Shown: piece after piece, positions 52,478 through 62,045 of the stretch
Layout: every line of letters starts with the position of its first letter
Position numbering within the stretch: position 1 is the stretch's first letter
Origin: Rhizobium sp. CSW-27
Lineage (GTDB): Bacteria; Pseudomonadota; Alphaproteobacteria; Rhizobiales; Rhizobiaceae
Assembly (NCBI RefSeq): GCF_018760785.1
Contig: NZ_JAHHZO010000007.1
Coordinates: 186,001-250,000 of the forward strand
Direction: 5' to 3'
DNA: 64,000 bases
Notes under the pieces: model-generated
Database searches by the model: none
Told to the model about the DNA's origin: nothing
Seen by the model: the letters and a program-made list of their open reading frames with translations, nothing else
Made by a program: the position numbers and the translations under genes

Positions 52478-53611
52478 ATGCTGGCCATGAACGAGATCCA
52501 GACTGAAACGGTGGCGGCGACTTCCAGCCGTTCCAGCCAGCCTAATGAAAGCTACGGGGCTCTTGTGTGGCGTCGCTTCCACCGTTCCTTCACCGGCATG
52601 ATGGGGCTCATCCTTGTCGTTCTTCTGGTGGTTGTGGCGATCTTCGCCGATTTCATCGCACCAATGAGCCCGGTTGCGACGCATGAGAGTTTCTTGCCGC
52701 CGCAGGCGATCAGCTTCCGCGACAAGGACGGTGCCTTCACCTGGCGGCCGCGCGTCTATGCAACGGCCGAGACGGGGGAACTGGACCCGGTGACGTTCCA
52801 GCCGATTGTCGGGGCCGATCTCGACAATCCGCGGCTGCTGGGCTTCTTCGTGAAGGGGGCGGAATATCGCCTGTTCGGGCTGCTGCCCGCGGATCGCCAC
52901 TTCTTCGGCTCGACGGATGATGCGCCGGTGCACTTTCTTGGCACAGACAAGTTCGGGCGCGACGTTCTCTCGCGCGCCATTCACGGCTCGCGCATCTCCC
53001 TGGCGATTGCGCTCAGCGTGGTTGCCATCGTCACCATTGTAGGCACCAGTGTCGGCCTTATCTCGGGCTATTTCGGCGGTGCGGCCGATGCCTGGATCCA
53101 GCGTTTCGTGGAGGTCGTGCTGGCTTTCCCGCAATTGCCCCTCTATCTGGCCCTGACCTCGCTGATTCCGGTCACGGCTCCCACCCATGTGTTCCTCACA
53201 TTCGTGGTTGTCGTCATGTCGGCGCTGGGCTGGGCGCAGATGTCGCGCGAGGTGCGCGGCAAGACGCTGGCACTCGCCCGCATCGAATATGTGCGGGCTG
53301 CGATTGCAGTCGGTGCCACCGACCGGCGCATCATCTTCCAGCACATCCTGCCCAACGTGATGAGCCATGTCATCGTGGCGGTGACGTTGCAGATTCCAAG
53401 CGTGATCCTGCTGGAATCCTTCCTCGGTTTCCTGGGCTTTGCCGTGAAGCCGCCGCTGATTTCCTGGGGCCTGATGTTGCAGGATACCGCCACCTATTCG
53501 GTGATCGGTTCCTATCCCTGGATTCTGACACCCGTCGCCTTCGTGCTCGTCGCCGTCTTCGCCTTCAATGCTCTGGGCGATGGTCTGCGCGATGCCGTCG
53601 ATCCCTATTGA
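52478..53611 (+). CDS. agpC: ABC importer permease for alpha-galactosides, DppC type
   Basis: The ATG at 52478 is one base past the agpB stop (an in-frame ATG at 52487 is an alternative), giving 377 residues. It carries the DppC features HFLGTDKFGRDVLSRAIHGSRISL and coupling loop IAVGATDRRIIFQHILPNVMSHVIV. An unusually long periplasmic insertion of about 80-90 residues follows the first helix (about 65-150), a trait of permeases paired with the long AgpA-type binding proteins. Confidence 0.9.
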   Translation: MLAMNEIQTETVAATSSRSSQPNESYGALVWRRFHRSFTGMMGLILVVLLVVVAIFADFIAPMSPVATHESFLPPQAISFRDKDGAFTWRPRVYATAETGELDPVTFQPIVGADLDNPRLLGFFVKGAEYRLFGLLPADRHFFGSTDDAPVHFLGTDKFGRDVLSRAIHGSRISLAIALSVVAIVTIVGTSVGLISGYFGGAADAWIQRFVEVVLAFPQLPLYLALTSLIPVTAPTHVFLTFVVVVMSALGWAQMSREVRGKTLALARIEYVRAAIAVGATDRRIIFQHILPNVMSHVIVAVTLQIPSVILLESFLGFLGFAVKPPLISWGLMLQDTATYSVIGSYPWILTPVAFVLVAVFAFNALGDGLRDAVDPY

Positions 53612-53621
53612 GGAATGTCCC

Positions 53622-55289
53622 ATGGTTCATGCACGGCAGAATGGCTTTGCGCCCGAAACCCGCTTCGACCACGCGAAAAGCACCGGAGAGCCGATCCTCG
53701 ATGCGCGCCATGTGGCGGTCACCTTCAAGGTGGAGCACGGTCAGGTGGAGGCGGTAAAGGATATTTCCTTCCAGCTCTATCGAGGCGAGACGATCGCCAT
53801 CGTCGGCGAATCCGGCTCCGGCAAGTCTGTCACCGCCCGCACGGTGATGGGCCTGCTGACCAAGCGGGCGAAGGTATCGCCAGATGCGAAAATTGCCTTC
53901 AACGGCGAGAACATTCTGAAATTCTCGTCTCGTGCCCGTCGTGCGTTGCGCGGCAACCGCATCTCGATGATCTTTCAGGAGCCGATGAGTTCGCTGAACC
54001 CGCTCTACACGATCGGCAGCCAGATCACAGAGGCGATCCGCGTCCATTCGCGCATCGGCAAGGCACAGGCGGAGGCACGCGCGTTGGAGCTTTTGCGCCA
54101 GGTGCAGATCCCGGAACCGGAGGCGCGCCTGAAGCAGTATCCGCACCAGCTGTCCGGCGGTCAGCGACAGCGCGTCATGATCGCCATGGCGCTCTCGAAC
54201 GACCCGGACGTGCTGATCGCCGACGAGCCGACAACCGCGCTCGATGTCACGGTGCAGGCGCAGATCCTGCAGCTGATCCGCGATCTGCAGCAGGCGCGCG
54301 GCATGGCAGTTGTACTGATCACCCATGACCTGACCATCGTCCGGAAATTCTCCGACTATGTCTATGTCATGCAGCATGGCGAGATGCGCGAACACAACAC
54401 GACAACGGAGATTTTCGCCAATCCGCGCCATCCCTACACGAAGACGCTGCTTGCCTCCGAACCGCATGGCAGCGCTGCCCCGCTGCCGGAAAATGCCGTG
54501 CCGCTGCTGACCGCGCGCGGCGTGAAGGTGTCCTTCATGATGCGGCATGGCGGATTTTTCAGGCCGGACCTGCGCGAACTGGTGGCTGTCGACAGCCTCG
54601 GCCTCACGCTGCGGCGACATGAGACGCTTGGACTGGTCGGCGAATCCGGCTCGGGCAAGACCACTTTCGGCCAGTCCCTGCTGCGCCTCAACGAGCCGGC
54701 TGCCGCCGAGATCGAGTTCGACGGCGAGCGGGTCGATGGCCGCACGCGCGCGCAGATGCGGCCGCTGCGCGCGCGCATGCAGATCGTGTTTCAGGATCCG
54801 TTCGCCTCGCTCAACCCGCGCATGACGATCGGCCAGATCATCGAGGAGGGACTGGTCGTCAACGGCATCGGCAGAAGCAGGGCCGAACGGCTAGAGCGGG
54901 TGCAGGATGCGCTGGAGGCTGCCGGAATGCCGGGCAATATCCTGTCGCGCTTCCCGCATGAGTTTTCCGGCGGCCAGCGCCAGCGCATCGCCATTGCGCG
55001 AGCCGTTGCTCTGGAGCCGGAATTCATCCTGCTCGACGAGCCGACCTCGGCTCTGGATCTCTCCGTCCAAGCGCAAATCATCGAGCTCCTACGCAAGCTG
55101 CAGGACGAGCGGGGCTTGAGCTACCTCTTCATTTCCCACGACCTCAAGGTGGTGCGGGCGCTCTGCCACCGCGTCATCGTCATGCAGCACGGCCGGATCG
55201 TCGAGGAAGGCCCGGTGGCAGACGTGCTGTCCAATCCCAAGACCGACTATACACGGCGGCTCGTGAAAGCCGCCTTCGAGATTGCCTGA
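53622..55289 (+). CDS. agpD: Fused double ATPase of the alpha-galactoside importer
   Basis: ATG 53622, following GAGGA, gives 555 residues containing two complete ABC domains. The first (about 25-285) has Walker [10 protein letters not shown], signature [15 protein letters not shown] and Walker [13 protein letters not shown]; the second (about 305-550) has [24 protein letters not shown] and [12 protein letters not shown]. Peptide-type importers usually use two separate ATPases (compare the two genes at 16.7-18.7 kb); here one gene supplies both halves, so no second ATPase gene is needed. Confidence 0.92.
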   Translation: MVHARQNGFAPETRFDHAKSTGEPILDARHVAVTFKVEHGQVEAVKDISFQLYRGETIAIVGESGSGKSVTARTVMGLLTKRAKVSPDAKIAFNGENILKFSSRARRALRGNRISMIFQEPMSSLNPLYTIGSQITEAIRVHSRIGKAQAEARALELLRQVQIPEPEARLKQYPHQLSGGQRQRVMIAMALSNDPDVLIADEPTTALDVTVQAQILQLIRDLQQARGMAVVLITHDLTIVRKFSDYVYVMQHGEMREHNTTTEIFANPRHPYTKTLLASEPHGSAAPLPENAVPLLTARGVKVSFMMRHGGFFRPDLRELVAVDSLGLTLRRHETLGLVGESGSGKTTFGQSLLRLNEPAAAEIEFDGERVDGRTRAQMRPLRARMQIVFQDPFASLNPRMTIGQIIEEGLVVNGIGRSRAERLERVQDALEAAGMPGNILSRFPHEFSGGQRQRIAIARAVALEPEFILLDEPTSALDLSVQAQIIELLRKLQDERGLSYLFISHDLKVVRALCHRVIVMQHGRIVEEGPVADVLSNPKTDYTRRLVKAAFEIA

Positions 55290-55305
55290 TCGCAGGAGGA
55301 ATGAC

Positions 55306-56679
55306 ATGGCAAGACATCCCAGGATCACGTTCATCGGCGCCGGTTCCACGGTGTTCATGAAGAACATCGTCGGCGACGTGCTGCAAAGGCCCGCCCTATC
55401 CGAGGCCACCATTGCGCTGATGGACATCAATCCGCAGCGCCTGGAAGAAAGCGCCATCGTCGTCAACAAGCTGATCGCGACGCTTGGCGTCAAGGCGAAG
55501 GCCGAAACCTATACCGACCAGCGCCGCGCCCTGCAGGATGCCGATTTCGTCGTCGTCGCCTTCCAGATCGGCGGTTACGAACCCTGCACCGTCACCGATT
55601 TCGAGATTCCCAAGAGGTTTGGCCTGCGCCAGACGATCGCCGACACGCTCGGCGTCGGCGGCATCATGCGGGGGCTTCGCACCGTGCCGCATCTCTGGAA
55701 GATCTGCGAGGACATGATGGCCGTCTGCCCGAAGGCCATCATGCTGCAATATGTGAACCCGATGGCAATCAACACCTGGGCGATCGCGGAAAAATATCCG
55801 GCCATCCGGCAGGTGGGGCTCTGCCATTCGGTGCAGGGCACTGCGATGGAACTCGCCCACGATCTGGATATTCCCTATGAGGAGATCCGCTACCGCTCCG
55901 CCGGTATCAACCACATGGCCTTCTTCCTGGAGTTCGAACATCGGCAGAAGGACGGCAGCTATCGCAGCCTCTATCCGGATCTCGTGCGCGCCTATCGCGA
56001 GGGCCGTGCACCAAAACCCGGCTGGAACCCGCGCTGCCCGAACAAGGTGCGCTACGAGATGCTGACCCGTCTCGGCTATTTCGTCACCGAAAGCTCGGAG
56101 CATTTTGCCGAATACACGCCCTATTTCATCAAGGAGGGCCGCGAGGATCTCATCGAAAAATTCGGCATTCCGCTGGATGAATATCCCAAGCGCTGCATCG
56201 AGCAGATCGACCGCTGGAAGGCGCAGGCCGCTGAATACCGCTCCGCCGATCGCATCGAGGTGAAACAGTCGAAGGAATATGCGTCCTCGATCATCAACTC
56301 GGTCTGGACCGGCGAACCTTCGGTCATCTACGGCAACCAGCGCAACAATGGCTGCATCACCTCGCTGCCGGCGGATTGCGCGGCGGAAGTGCCCTGTCTG
56401 GTGGACCATAACGGCATCCAGCCCACCGTCATCGGGGATCTCCCGCCGCAACTGACGGCTCTGATCCGCACCAATATCAACGTGCAGGAACTGACGGTAC
56501 AGGCGCTGATGAGCGAAAACCGCGAGCACATCTATCACGCTGCCATGATGGACCCGCATACAGCCGCCGAACTCGATCTCGACCAGATCTGGTCGCTGGT
56601 CGATGAGCTGCTGATTGCCCATCGCGACTGGCTGCCGGAATGGACGCAGGCTGCAGGCCGGCAGAAGAAGGCGAGCTGA
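55306..56679 (+). CDS. agaL2: Alpha-galactosidase, glycoside hydrolase family 4 (second copy, MelA-like)
   Basis: ATG 55306, after AGGAGGA, gives 457 residues, close to E. coli MelA (about 450). It has the NAD+ motif FIGAGSTVFMKNIVGD, signature QYVNPMAINTWA, and metal ligands Cys173 in VGLCHSVQG and His203 in AGINHMAFF. The sequence is clearly diverged from the first copy in the same operon (for example CHSVQG versus CHGVQH), suggesting that the two enzymes favour different alpha-galactosides or aglycones. It ends the operon before a perfect hairpin. Confidence 0.9.
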   Translation: MARHPRITFIGAGSTVFMKNIVGDVLQRPALSEATIALMDINPQRLEESAIVVNKLIATLGVKAKAETYTDQRRALQDADFVVVAFQIGGYEPCTVTDFEIPKRFGLRQTIADTLGVGGIMRGLRTVPHLWKICEDMMAVCPKAIMLQYVNPMAINTWAIAEKYPAIRQVGLCHSVQGTAMELAHDLDIPYEEIRYRSAGINHMAFFLEFEHRQKDGSYRSLYPDLVRAYREGRAPKPGWNPRCPNKVRYEMLTRLGYFVTESSEHFAEYTPYFIKEGREDLIEKFGIPLDEYPKRCIEQIDRWKAQAAEYRSADRIEVKQSKEYASSIINSVWTGEPSVIYGNQRNNGCITSLPADCAAEVPCLVDHNGIQPTVIGDLPPQLTALIRTNINVQELTVQALMSENREHIYHAAMMDPHTAAELDLDQIWSLVDELLIAHRDWLPEWTQAAGRQKKAS

Positions 56680-56752
56680 GATTGCGCTGGGCGGGCTCGC
56701 GCCGCCGGTCAAGGCTGGTGCCTGCATGACAGCAGCCGCTGCGGGAACCGTC

Positions 56753-56781
56753 ACGAGCCGCCGATGCGTGCGGCGGCTCGT
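56753..56781. terminator. Perfect 11-bp hairpin ending the alpha-galactoside operon
   Basis: ACGAGCCGCCG (56753-56763) pairs exactly with CGGCGGCTCGT (56771-56781) with a 7-base loop, between convergent agaL2 and the SphA-type gene (stop at 56792). It should serve both directions despite only modest T runs. Confidence 0.75.
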
Positions 56782-56791
56782 CCGGTCCCGT

Positions 56792-57691
56792 TCAGAACTT
56801 TGCTGCGAAATTCAACCAGAAGATATCGCCCTGCGCGCGGTTTTCCGCCACCAGGTCGTGCTGCCAGGAGGCGCTGATCTGCGTGCCCGGATTGAAGCTG
56901 TAGGTCACGGACGGGCCGATGGCGAAGCCCTTGCCGCGATGACCGTCGGAGGGCGCGGTCGGGCCGGTATCGTCCGTCAGCTGCTGCAGATAATAGCCGA
57001 CCGCGCCGAGGCGCCAGGGTCCCATGTTCCAGCCGACAGCATAGTCGATCACCAGTTCCGTGCCGGTCCTGTAGTCGGTGTCGGTGTTCTTCGTGTTGAA
57101 GATCAGGCGTGCCGTGGTGCCGATCTCCAGCCCCTGCGGATCGCTGTAGTGATAGCCGAGCGTCGGCTGGAACGACCAGTGGTTGACGCCGACATTGGCA
57201 ATGTCGGATGTATCATACTGGCCGGTCGGCATGCCCACGTCGAGGCCGAAGGTGATCGCGCTCTTCTGGTCGAGATGCCATGCAAGGCCGATGGTGGAGG
57301 TAATATCGGCCAGGGCGAAGGACGTATCCTCGCCGAAGGGCAGCGAAAGATCCAGATGGACCAGCGGCACCACCAGCTGACCCCAGACCTGCGCGCCGCC
57401 GACCTCCAGATCGCTCACATAGAGAAAGCGCATCGTCTCGGCAAAGGCCTTGACCTTGAAATCGATTGGAATGCGGTCGCCATTGGAATCATTGGTGCGA
57501 TCGGAGGTGAAATAGCTCGTCTGCGACAGGAAATATAGGCCGGGGAAGGGGGGAATGCCGCCGGCGAAGAACTGTGCCGAGCCCGGCGAATATTGTGTGT
57601 TGCCACCTTCGGCCGCCTGGGCGCCGCCGATCCCAACCGTCATCAGCGCCGTTCCCAGCAGCAGACACTTCAAGCTATTGTGCAGGTTCAT
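56792..57691 (-). CDS. SphA/MetA-pathway-type outer-membrane protein (putative uptake channel)
   Basis: The 299-residue protein has a signal peptide ending near GGAQA-AE and a beta-strand-rich body ending in FWLNFAAKF, with a C-terminal Phe as expected of outer-membrane barrels. The motifs PPFPGLYFLSQTSYFTSDR and SSFALADITSTIGLAWHLD-like segment match the family annotated as phenol meta-pathway/SphA outer-membrane proteins, often found beside aromatic degradation genes and thought to admit hydrophobic substrates. Location next to the LysR and catabolic operon supports such a role. Confidence 0.8.
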   Translation of the reverse strand: MNLHNSLKCLLLGTALMTVGIGGAQAAEGGNTQYSPGSAQFFAGGIPPFPGLYFLSQTSYFTSDRTNDSNGDRIPIDFKVKAFAETMRFLYVSDLEVGGAQVWGQLVVPLVHLDLSLPFGEDTSFALADITSTIGLAWHLDQKSAITFGLDVGMPTGQYDTSDIANVGVNHWSFQPTLGYHYSDPQGLEIGTTARLIFNTKNTDTDYRTGTELVIDYAVGWNMGPWRLGAVGYYLQQLTDDTGPTAPSDGHRGKGFAIGPSVTYSFNPGTQISASWQHDLVAENRAQGDIFWLNFAAKF

Positions 57692-58103
57692 TCCATCCTC
57701 CTAAAGAACACGATACAGGCGCCACTCCCGGACGCTGTGGTCGCAAAGGCCCGGCGCATTCTGTGCGCCGTGCCGGTGCCGGTGGATGGAAGGCAAAGCA
57801 AAAGCATCGCCACCGCCGGAGACGGTCAGCCGATGATCCTGATTGTCGTGTGGTCCTGCCCTTCAAGGCATCTGCCGTATCCCGGCTGATGCCGGAACGG
57901 CTGTGCGACCCCCTCCGATCCGCCCTGCTGGTACCCTCACTCCCGATACGCCCAGCGAACGCCCTTCCCAACTGAGTAGGGCTGGACTTGACGAATGTAA
58001 AATCGTCATTGGCAATGCTTGCTATTCAACAGATCAATACTAACTGCAGGCTGTATTGATGAGGAGTGATGCGTGAACGACTGAACATGTCGAGTTCTGT
58101 GCG
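57692..58103. other. 412-bp intergenic region upstream of the SphA-type gene
   Basis: No gene is supported here. It holds a small perfect hairpin (CGGCGCA 57752-57758 with TGCGCCG 57764-57770) about 60 bp before the SphA-type start, and an AT-richer part near 57990-58060 with the inverted repeat listed separately. The promoter of the SphA-type gene must lie here, but no clear -35/-10 pair could be fixed. Confidence 0.45.
58033..58060. promoter_or_regulatory. Perfect inverted repeat, candidate LysR-type binding site
   Basis: ATCAATAC (58033-58040) and GTATTGAT (58053-58060) form an exact 8-bp inverted repeat with a 12-bp spacer, just past the end of the LysR gene and about 340 bp upstream of the SphA-type start. 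LysR regulators bind interrupted dyads of this scale. The ATTGATG element also occurs in the region upstream of the catabolic operon at 59072-59078. Confidence 0.45.
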
Positions 58104-59006
58104 TCAATCGACACGAACGCAGGCGTGCATCTGTTCACGCAGCCACAGGAGTGCCGGGTCGCGCACACGGTGGCTGTGCCATTGCAGCGACTGCTCCAGT
58201 GCGGGCAGTGCCACCGGCGGTTCAACGATGCGGATCCCGCCGAGGTTGAGCATCCGGTTCGCAAGACTGCGCTGGACGACGGCGATGCGGTCGGTTCCGC
58301 GCACCAGCAATGGCAGCGAGGAAAAGGAAAAGGTCGTCACCTCCACGCGAAGCGACAGCCCCACCTGCCGGCAGGCCCGTTCGGCAAAGCTCTCGCCGCC
58401 GTTCGGTGGCCGCATGACCACATGTCCGGCGGCCAGGAATGCCTCGATGGGCACGCTCTCGCCGCGGTGGTCCCCTCCGGCATCCACGACGCAGCACAGC
58501 GTATCCTCCAGCAGCACCTCCGAGGGGTGGTTTGTGGAACAGAAAACGGAGGGGGCAATCAGCAGATCGGCCTCGCCACGCTCCAGCAGCAGATGCGGGA
58601 AGTTCTGCTGTGCCCTGAAGTGGATCTGCATCCCCGGGGCTCGGACGCTGACCCGCTCGAGGAAAACGGGCATCACCGTATGCAGCATGTAATCGGAAAC
58701 CACCAGACTGACGCTGCGCGTCGCTTCGGCCGGGTTGAAGGACGGCGTGGAAACGACCGCCGCCTCGATGCGCACGATGATGTCGCGCAGCGGTTCCTCC
58801 AGCGAGGCGGCCAGTGGCGACAGTTCCATCGACCGGCCGACCTGGATCAGCAGCGGATCGTCGAAATAATCGCGCAACCGTCCCAGCGCATTGCTCATCG
58901 CCGACTGGGTGATGAACATCTCCTCGGCCGCCCGGCTGACATTGCGCACGCGGATCAGCGTGTCCAGCGCCACCAGCAGATTGAGGTCGAGATTCTTGAA
59001 TCGCAT
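58104..59006 (-). CDS. LysR-family regulator (NodD/NahR-like N-terminus)
   Basis: The 300-residue protein begins MRFKNLDLNLLVALDTLIR, the pattern of the NodD/NahR/LinR branch, with the helix-turn-helix SRAAEEMFITQSAMSNALGRLRDYF at about residues 24-50 and a LysR substrate-binding domain after residue 90. That branch typically responds to aromatic or flavonoid-like inducers. It is divergent from the six-gene catabolic operon at 59.2 kb and onward, making it the likely regulator; the inducer is unknown. Confidence 0.88.
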   Translation of the reverse strand: MRFKNLDLNLLVALDTLIRVRNVSRAAEEMFITQSAMSNALGRLRDYFDDPLLIQVGRSMELSPLAASLEEPLRDIIVRIEAAVVSTPSFNPAEATRSVSLVVSDYMLHTVMPVFLERVSVRAPGMQIHFRAQQNFPHLLLERGEADLLIAPSVFCSTNHPSEVLLEDTLCCVVDAGGDHRGESVPIEAFLAAGHVVMRPPNGGESFAERACRQVGLSLRVEVTTFSFSSLPLLVRGTDRIAVVQRSLANRMLNLGGIRIVEPPVALPALEQSLQWHSHRVRDPALLWLREQMHACVRVD

Positions 59007-59048
59007 GGCGTCCCCTCCTGACTATTCACTAGATAAATACAAATCATT

Positions 59049-59078
59049 CATCGAAGCAATTTTGTAAACAGATTGATG
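59049..59078. promoter_or_regulatory. Divergent lysR/catabolic operon control region with interrupted dyad
   Basis: CATC at 59049-59052 and GATG at 59075-59078 bracket an AT-rich core that contains CAATTTTGTAAACAGATTG, a partial dyad with CAAT/ATTG arms and a LysR-like T-N11-A spacing. The whole 183-bp divergent region is AT-rich compared with its neighbours, as expected for promoters. Confidence 0.4.
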
Positions 59079-59189
59079 TTCGTTAAGTCTCGGGTCGGGG
59101 AGGAGATGTCGAGGCAGGACGCAAGCTGTCCTGCGCGGCGGTTCTCCCGTCGACAGCATCGCCGGAGGTGGCGATTTCGAGGAGACCCA

Positions 59190-60362
59190 ATGTTCAAGTA
59201 TTTTCCGACGAATTACGTCTGGAACCTCTCGGTCAACCTGTCGATCGAGATGGGCGCCCGGATGGGCGAGATCGAGGAAATGTGCGCGCCGCTGCAGGAC
59301 GCGGCCAAGGCCCCCGATGCCGCCGGCACCCAGGCGTTTCGCGAAACCTGGATCCGCATGGCCGACAAGCTCGTTTCGCTGGCGGATGAGGACGAGGCGC
59401 GCGGCCGCATGATCTCGGCCGGCGACAAGCTGATCCGCGCCGCCAATTACATGCTGACCGCCGAGCGGCTTCTTGCGCATGGCTCCGAAGGGCGCATGGC
59501 GCTTTACCAGCGCTTCCTCGCCGCCTTTGCCAAGGGGCTGGACCTTTCAGGCTCGTCCTGCCGCCGTGTCGAAATTCCTTATGAAGGTACGCATCTGTCG
59601 GCGCTCTATGTGCCGGCCGAAGGGGTCGATGGTCCGGCGCCGCTGCTGGTGCAGGTCAACGGTCTCGACAGCACCAAGGAGATGAAGTTGCTGGTCGGCC
59701 TGCCGGCCTGGCTTGCCAGGCGCGGCGTTGCCTCGCTGATCGTCGACCAGCCGGGCACCGGTGAAGCGCTTCGCCTGCAGGGGCTGACGGCCCGCTTCGA
59801 CAGCGAGCACTGGGCCTCGCGCGTCGTCGACTGGCTTGAGACCCGGCCCGATGTCGATCCCAGGCGCATCGGCATGGAAGGCGTCTCGCTCGGCGGCTAC
59901 TACTGTCCGCGCGCGGTTGCTTTCGAGCCGCGCTTTGCCTGCGGCGTCGTCTGGGGCGCCAATCACGACTGGCGCGACGTCCAGAAGAAGCGCCTTGCCC
60001 GCGAAGGCAATTTCCCAGTTCCGCATTACTGGAGCCACGTCATGTGGGTCTGGGGTGCGAAGGACATGGACGACTTCATGGCCATTGCCGAGAAGGTGCA
60101 CCTGAACGGAATCCTCGATCGCATCCGCGTGCCCTTCCTCGTCACGCACGGCGAAAAGGACAGCCAGATCCCGCTGCAATGGGCGCATGCGACCTATGAC
60201 CAGCTGGTCAACAGCCCGAAGCGCGAACTGAAGATCTTCGACGAGCGGACCGGCGGCGTGCAGCATTCGAGCTTCGACAATTCCGCCAATGCCGGCGCCT
60301 ATATCGCCGACTGGGTGGCCGAAGTGCTCGGCGGCAGGACCACGAAGGGCGGTGCGGCATGA
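59190..60362 (+). CDS. Alpha/beta hydrolase, 2,6-dihydroxypseudooxynicotine hydrolase-like C-C hydrolase
   Basis: ATG 59190 after GAGGAG gives 390 residues. An alpha-helical N-terminal cap (about 1-120) precedes the hydrolase domain, the architecture of the DHPON hydrolase/FrsA-like group. The probable triad is Ser233 in GVSLGGYY, Asp324 in THGEKDSQIP and His359 in GGVQHSSF. The named relative splits a carbon-carbon bond in nicotine breakdown. Together with a ring-cleavage dioxygenase and a monooxygenase in the same operon, a role in cleaving a ring-fission or side-chain product is likely. Confidence 0.8.
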   Translation: MFKYFPTNYVWNLSVNLSIEMGARMGEIEEMCAPLQDAAKAPDAAGTQAFRETWIRMADKLVSLADEDEARGRMISAGDKLIRAANYMLTAERLLAHGSEGRMALYQRFLAAFAKGLDLSGSSCRRVEIPYEGTHLSALYVPAEGVDGPAPLLVQVNGLDSTKEMKLLVGLPAWLARRGVASLIVDQPGTGEALRLQGLTARFDSEHWASRVVDWLETRPDVDPRRIGMEGVSLGGYYCPRAVAFEPRFACGVVWGANHDWRDVQKKRLAREGNFPVPHYWSHVMWVWGAKDMDDFMAIAEKVHLNGILDRIRVPFLVTHGEKDSQIPLQWAHATYDQLVNSPKRELKIFDERTGGVQHSSFDNSANAGAYIADWVAEVLGGRTTKGGAA

Positions 60363-61027
60363 GCATCAAGATCCTGATGGTCGGCCGTCGCCGGCCGGGC
60401 CAGACGCTGATGGAACACCGCACTCACATGAAGGATGTTCACGGCCGGCTGGTGCTCGACTACATCGCCGCCGAGCCGGAAAACGCCCCGCGCCGCTATG
60501 TGCAGAACCACGTGTTCGACGGCATCTATCCGGGCGGGGAGGGGCTGGCGGATGTCTTCACCTTCGGGCCCGACTTCGTGACCGAGGTCTGGTTTCCGGA
60601 TCTGGCGGCGCTGAAGGCCTCGCGGGAGACGGCCTTCTACCGGATGAATCTCCTGCCGGACGAGCCGCGCATGGTGGATGGCGCGCGTGTCATCGGCATT
60701 CCCTCGACCGAGGAGGTGGTACGTGCACCCGAGGCATCCGCCCGCAACCACGTCAAGGTCTTCGTCTTCTGGCATTCCGGTCCGGCAGAGGTCGCGGCGC
60801 TTCTTGAGGCGCTCGGCGCCGCGGCGGTATCCGCGCTCGGCCACTGTCGCAGCACGCCGGCCGTGCCCTCGCCGGTCAAGGCGGTCGATGCCTTCTGGCT
60901 GGCCAATGAGGAGACCGGACAGGTCTTCGCGCAGGACCTTCGCGAAGCGGTCCTGCATCGCCTGCCCGCCGGTCAGGGCAGCATCTCCATCGCTCTTGCC
61001 CGCGAATACGTTCTTCACGCCGGCTGA
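60359..61027 (+). CDS. EthD-domain protein
   Basis: The 222-residue protein starts in an ATGA overlap with the hydrolase gene. It carries the EthD pattern: KILMVGRRRPGQTLMEHRTHMKDVHGRL and later DVFTFGPDFVTEVWFPDLAALKASR, and appears to contain two ferredoxin-like halves (a second begins near KVFVFWHSGPAEVA). EthD-like dimeric alpha/beta-barrel proteins accompany oxygenase pathways; some act as small enzymes on polyketide or aromatic intermediates, but the function here is unknown. Confidence 0.78.
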   Translation: MSIKILMVGRRRPGQTLMEHRTHMKDVHGRLVLDYIAAEPENAPRRYVQNHVFDGIYPGGEGLADVFTFGPDFVTEVWFPDLAALKASRETAFYRMNLLPDEPRMVDGARVIGIPSTEEVVRAPEASARNHVKVFVFWHSGPAEVAALLEALGAAAVSALGHCRSTPAVPSPVKAVDAFWLANEETGQVFAQDLREAVLHRLPAGQGSISIALAREYVLHAG

Positions 61028-61059
61028 GCCGGCGCCGACGCAATCAGAGGATTGTCATC

Positions 61060-62007
61060 ATGAACATCATCGGCCCTGATTATCTGGTCTTCGGCGTCGA
61101 CGACGTCGCTGCCGCCTGCGAATATCTGACCGCCTTCGGCCTGAAGCCCGTCGACGTGACGGAAAAGGGCGGTCGCTTCGAGACCCTTGACGGCACGGGC
61201 GTCGTTGTCCGCCACAAGTCCGACCCAACCCTGCCGCCGCCGTTGCCAACCTCCAACATGCTGCGCCAGCAGGTCTATGGCGTGCGCAGCGCAGCCGATC
61301 TCGACGCGATCGAGGCGGAACTGTCCAGCGACCGCCGCGTCACGCGTCTTTCCGACGGTTCGATCGAGCTCAAGGACGACCATGGCTTCGAGCTGAAGTT
61401 CCAGGTCACGATCCGCCGCGAACTCGACATGCCGGCCGAAAAGATCAACGCCCCCGGCGCCCCCGCCCAGCGTGGTCCGAACGAGATCGGTGTCTGGGAG
61501 GACATGCCGGCCCTGCCGCGCACGCTGAGCCATGTGGTGTTGTTCGTGCCCGACATCGAGATTGCCACGCATTTCTATTGCGAGCGGCTCGGCTTCGTCG
61601 TCACCGATATCCTGACCGGTGCCGGTCCCTTCCTGCGCCCGAAGGCCAATGACGACCACCACACGCTCTTCTTCATCCGCACCCCCGATTACATGAAGGG
61701 CTGCGAGCATCTTGCCTTCCACATGGGCGGTCCGACCGAGCTGATGGTGGCCGGCACGCGCTTCGTCAAGAAGGGTTACCAGAGCTTCTGGGGTCCGGGC
61801 CGTCACAAGTTCGGCTCGAACTGGTTCTGGTACTTCAACAGCCCGCTCGGCTGTCACTTCGAATACGACGCCGACATGGACAAGCATGACGACAGCTGGG
61901 TGGCGCGCGAGGCACCGAACGGTGCGGAGGCGTCGCAGATCGTGCTGTTCGAGATGCGCGAAAAATGGGCGCCTGGCGGCGGCCCGCCCCCCGGTGCCAA
62001 GGGTTGA
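61060..62007 (+). CDS. Two-domain VOC-family extradiol ring-cleavage dioxygenase
   Basis: The 315-residue protein has two vicinal-oxygen-chelate modules. The C-terminal module has the metal triad His158 in LSHVVLFVPD, His217 in KGCEHLAFHMGG and Glu268 in GCHFEYDADMD, as in type I extradiol dioxygenases such as 2,3-dihydroxybiphenyl dioxygenase. The N-terminal module has Tyr8 where the first metal His would be, so it is likely structural. The enzyme should open a catechol-type ring beside a hydroxyl group using Fe(II) and O2. Confidence 0.85.
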   Translation: MNIIGPDYLVFGVDDVAAACEYLTAFGLKPVDVTEKGGRFETLDGTGVVVRHKSDPTLPPPLPTSNMLRQQVYGVRSAADLDAIEAELSSDRRVTRLSDGSIELKDDHGFELKFQVTIRRELDMPAEKINAPGAPAQRGPNEIGVWEDMPALPRTLSHVVLFVPDIEIATHFYCERLGFVVTDILTGAGPFLRPKANDDHHTLFFIRTPDYMKGCEHLAFHMGGPTELMVAGTRFVKKGYQSFWGPGRHKFGSNWFWYFNSPLGCHFEYDADMDKHDDSWVAREAPNGAEASQIVLFEMREKWAPGGGPPPGAKG

Positions 62008-62045
62008 GGCTTGCCCTGGCTCACGGCGATCTGCGGGAGGAGACC

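Noticed and set aside
59049..59078. A true nod box upstream of the catabolic operon
   Set aside because: Some ATC/GAT spacing and the NodD-like regulator suggested it, but the full 47-bp nod box consensus is not present.
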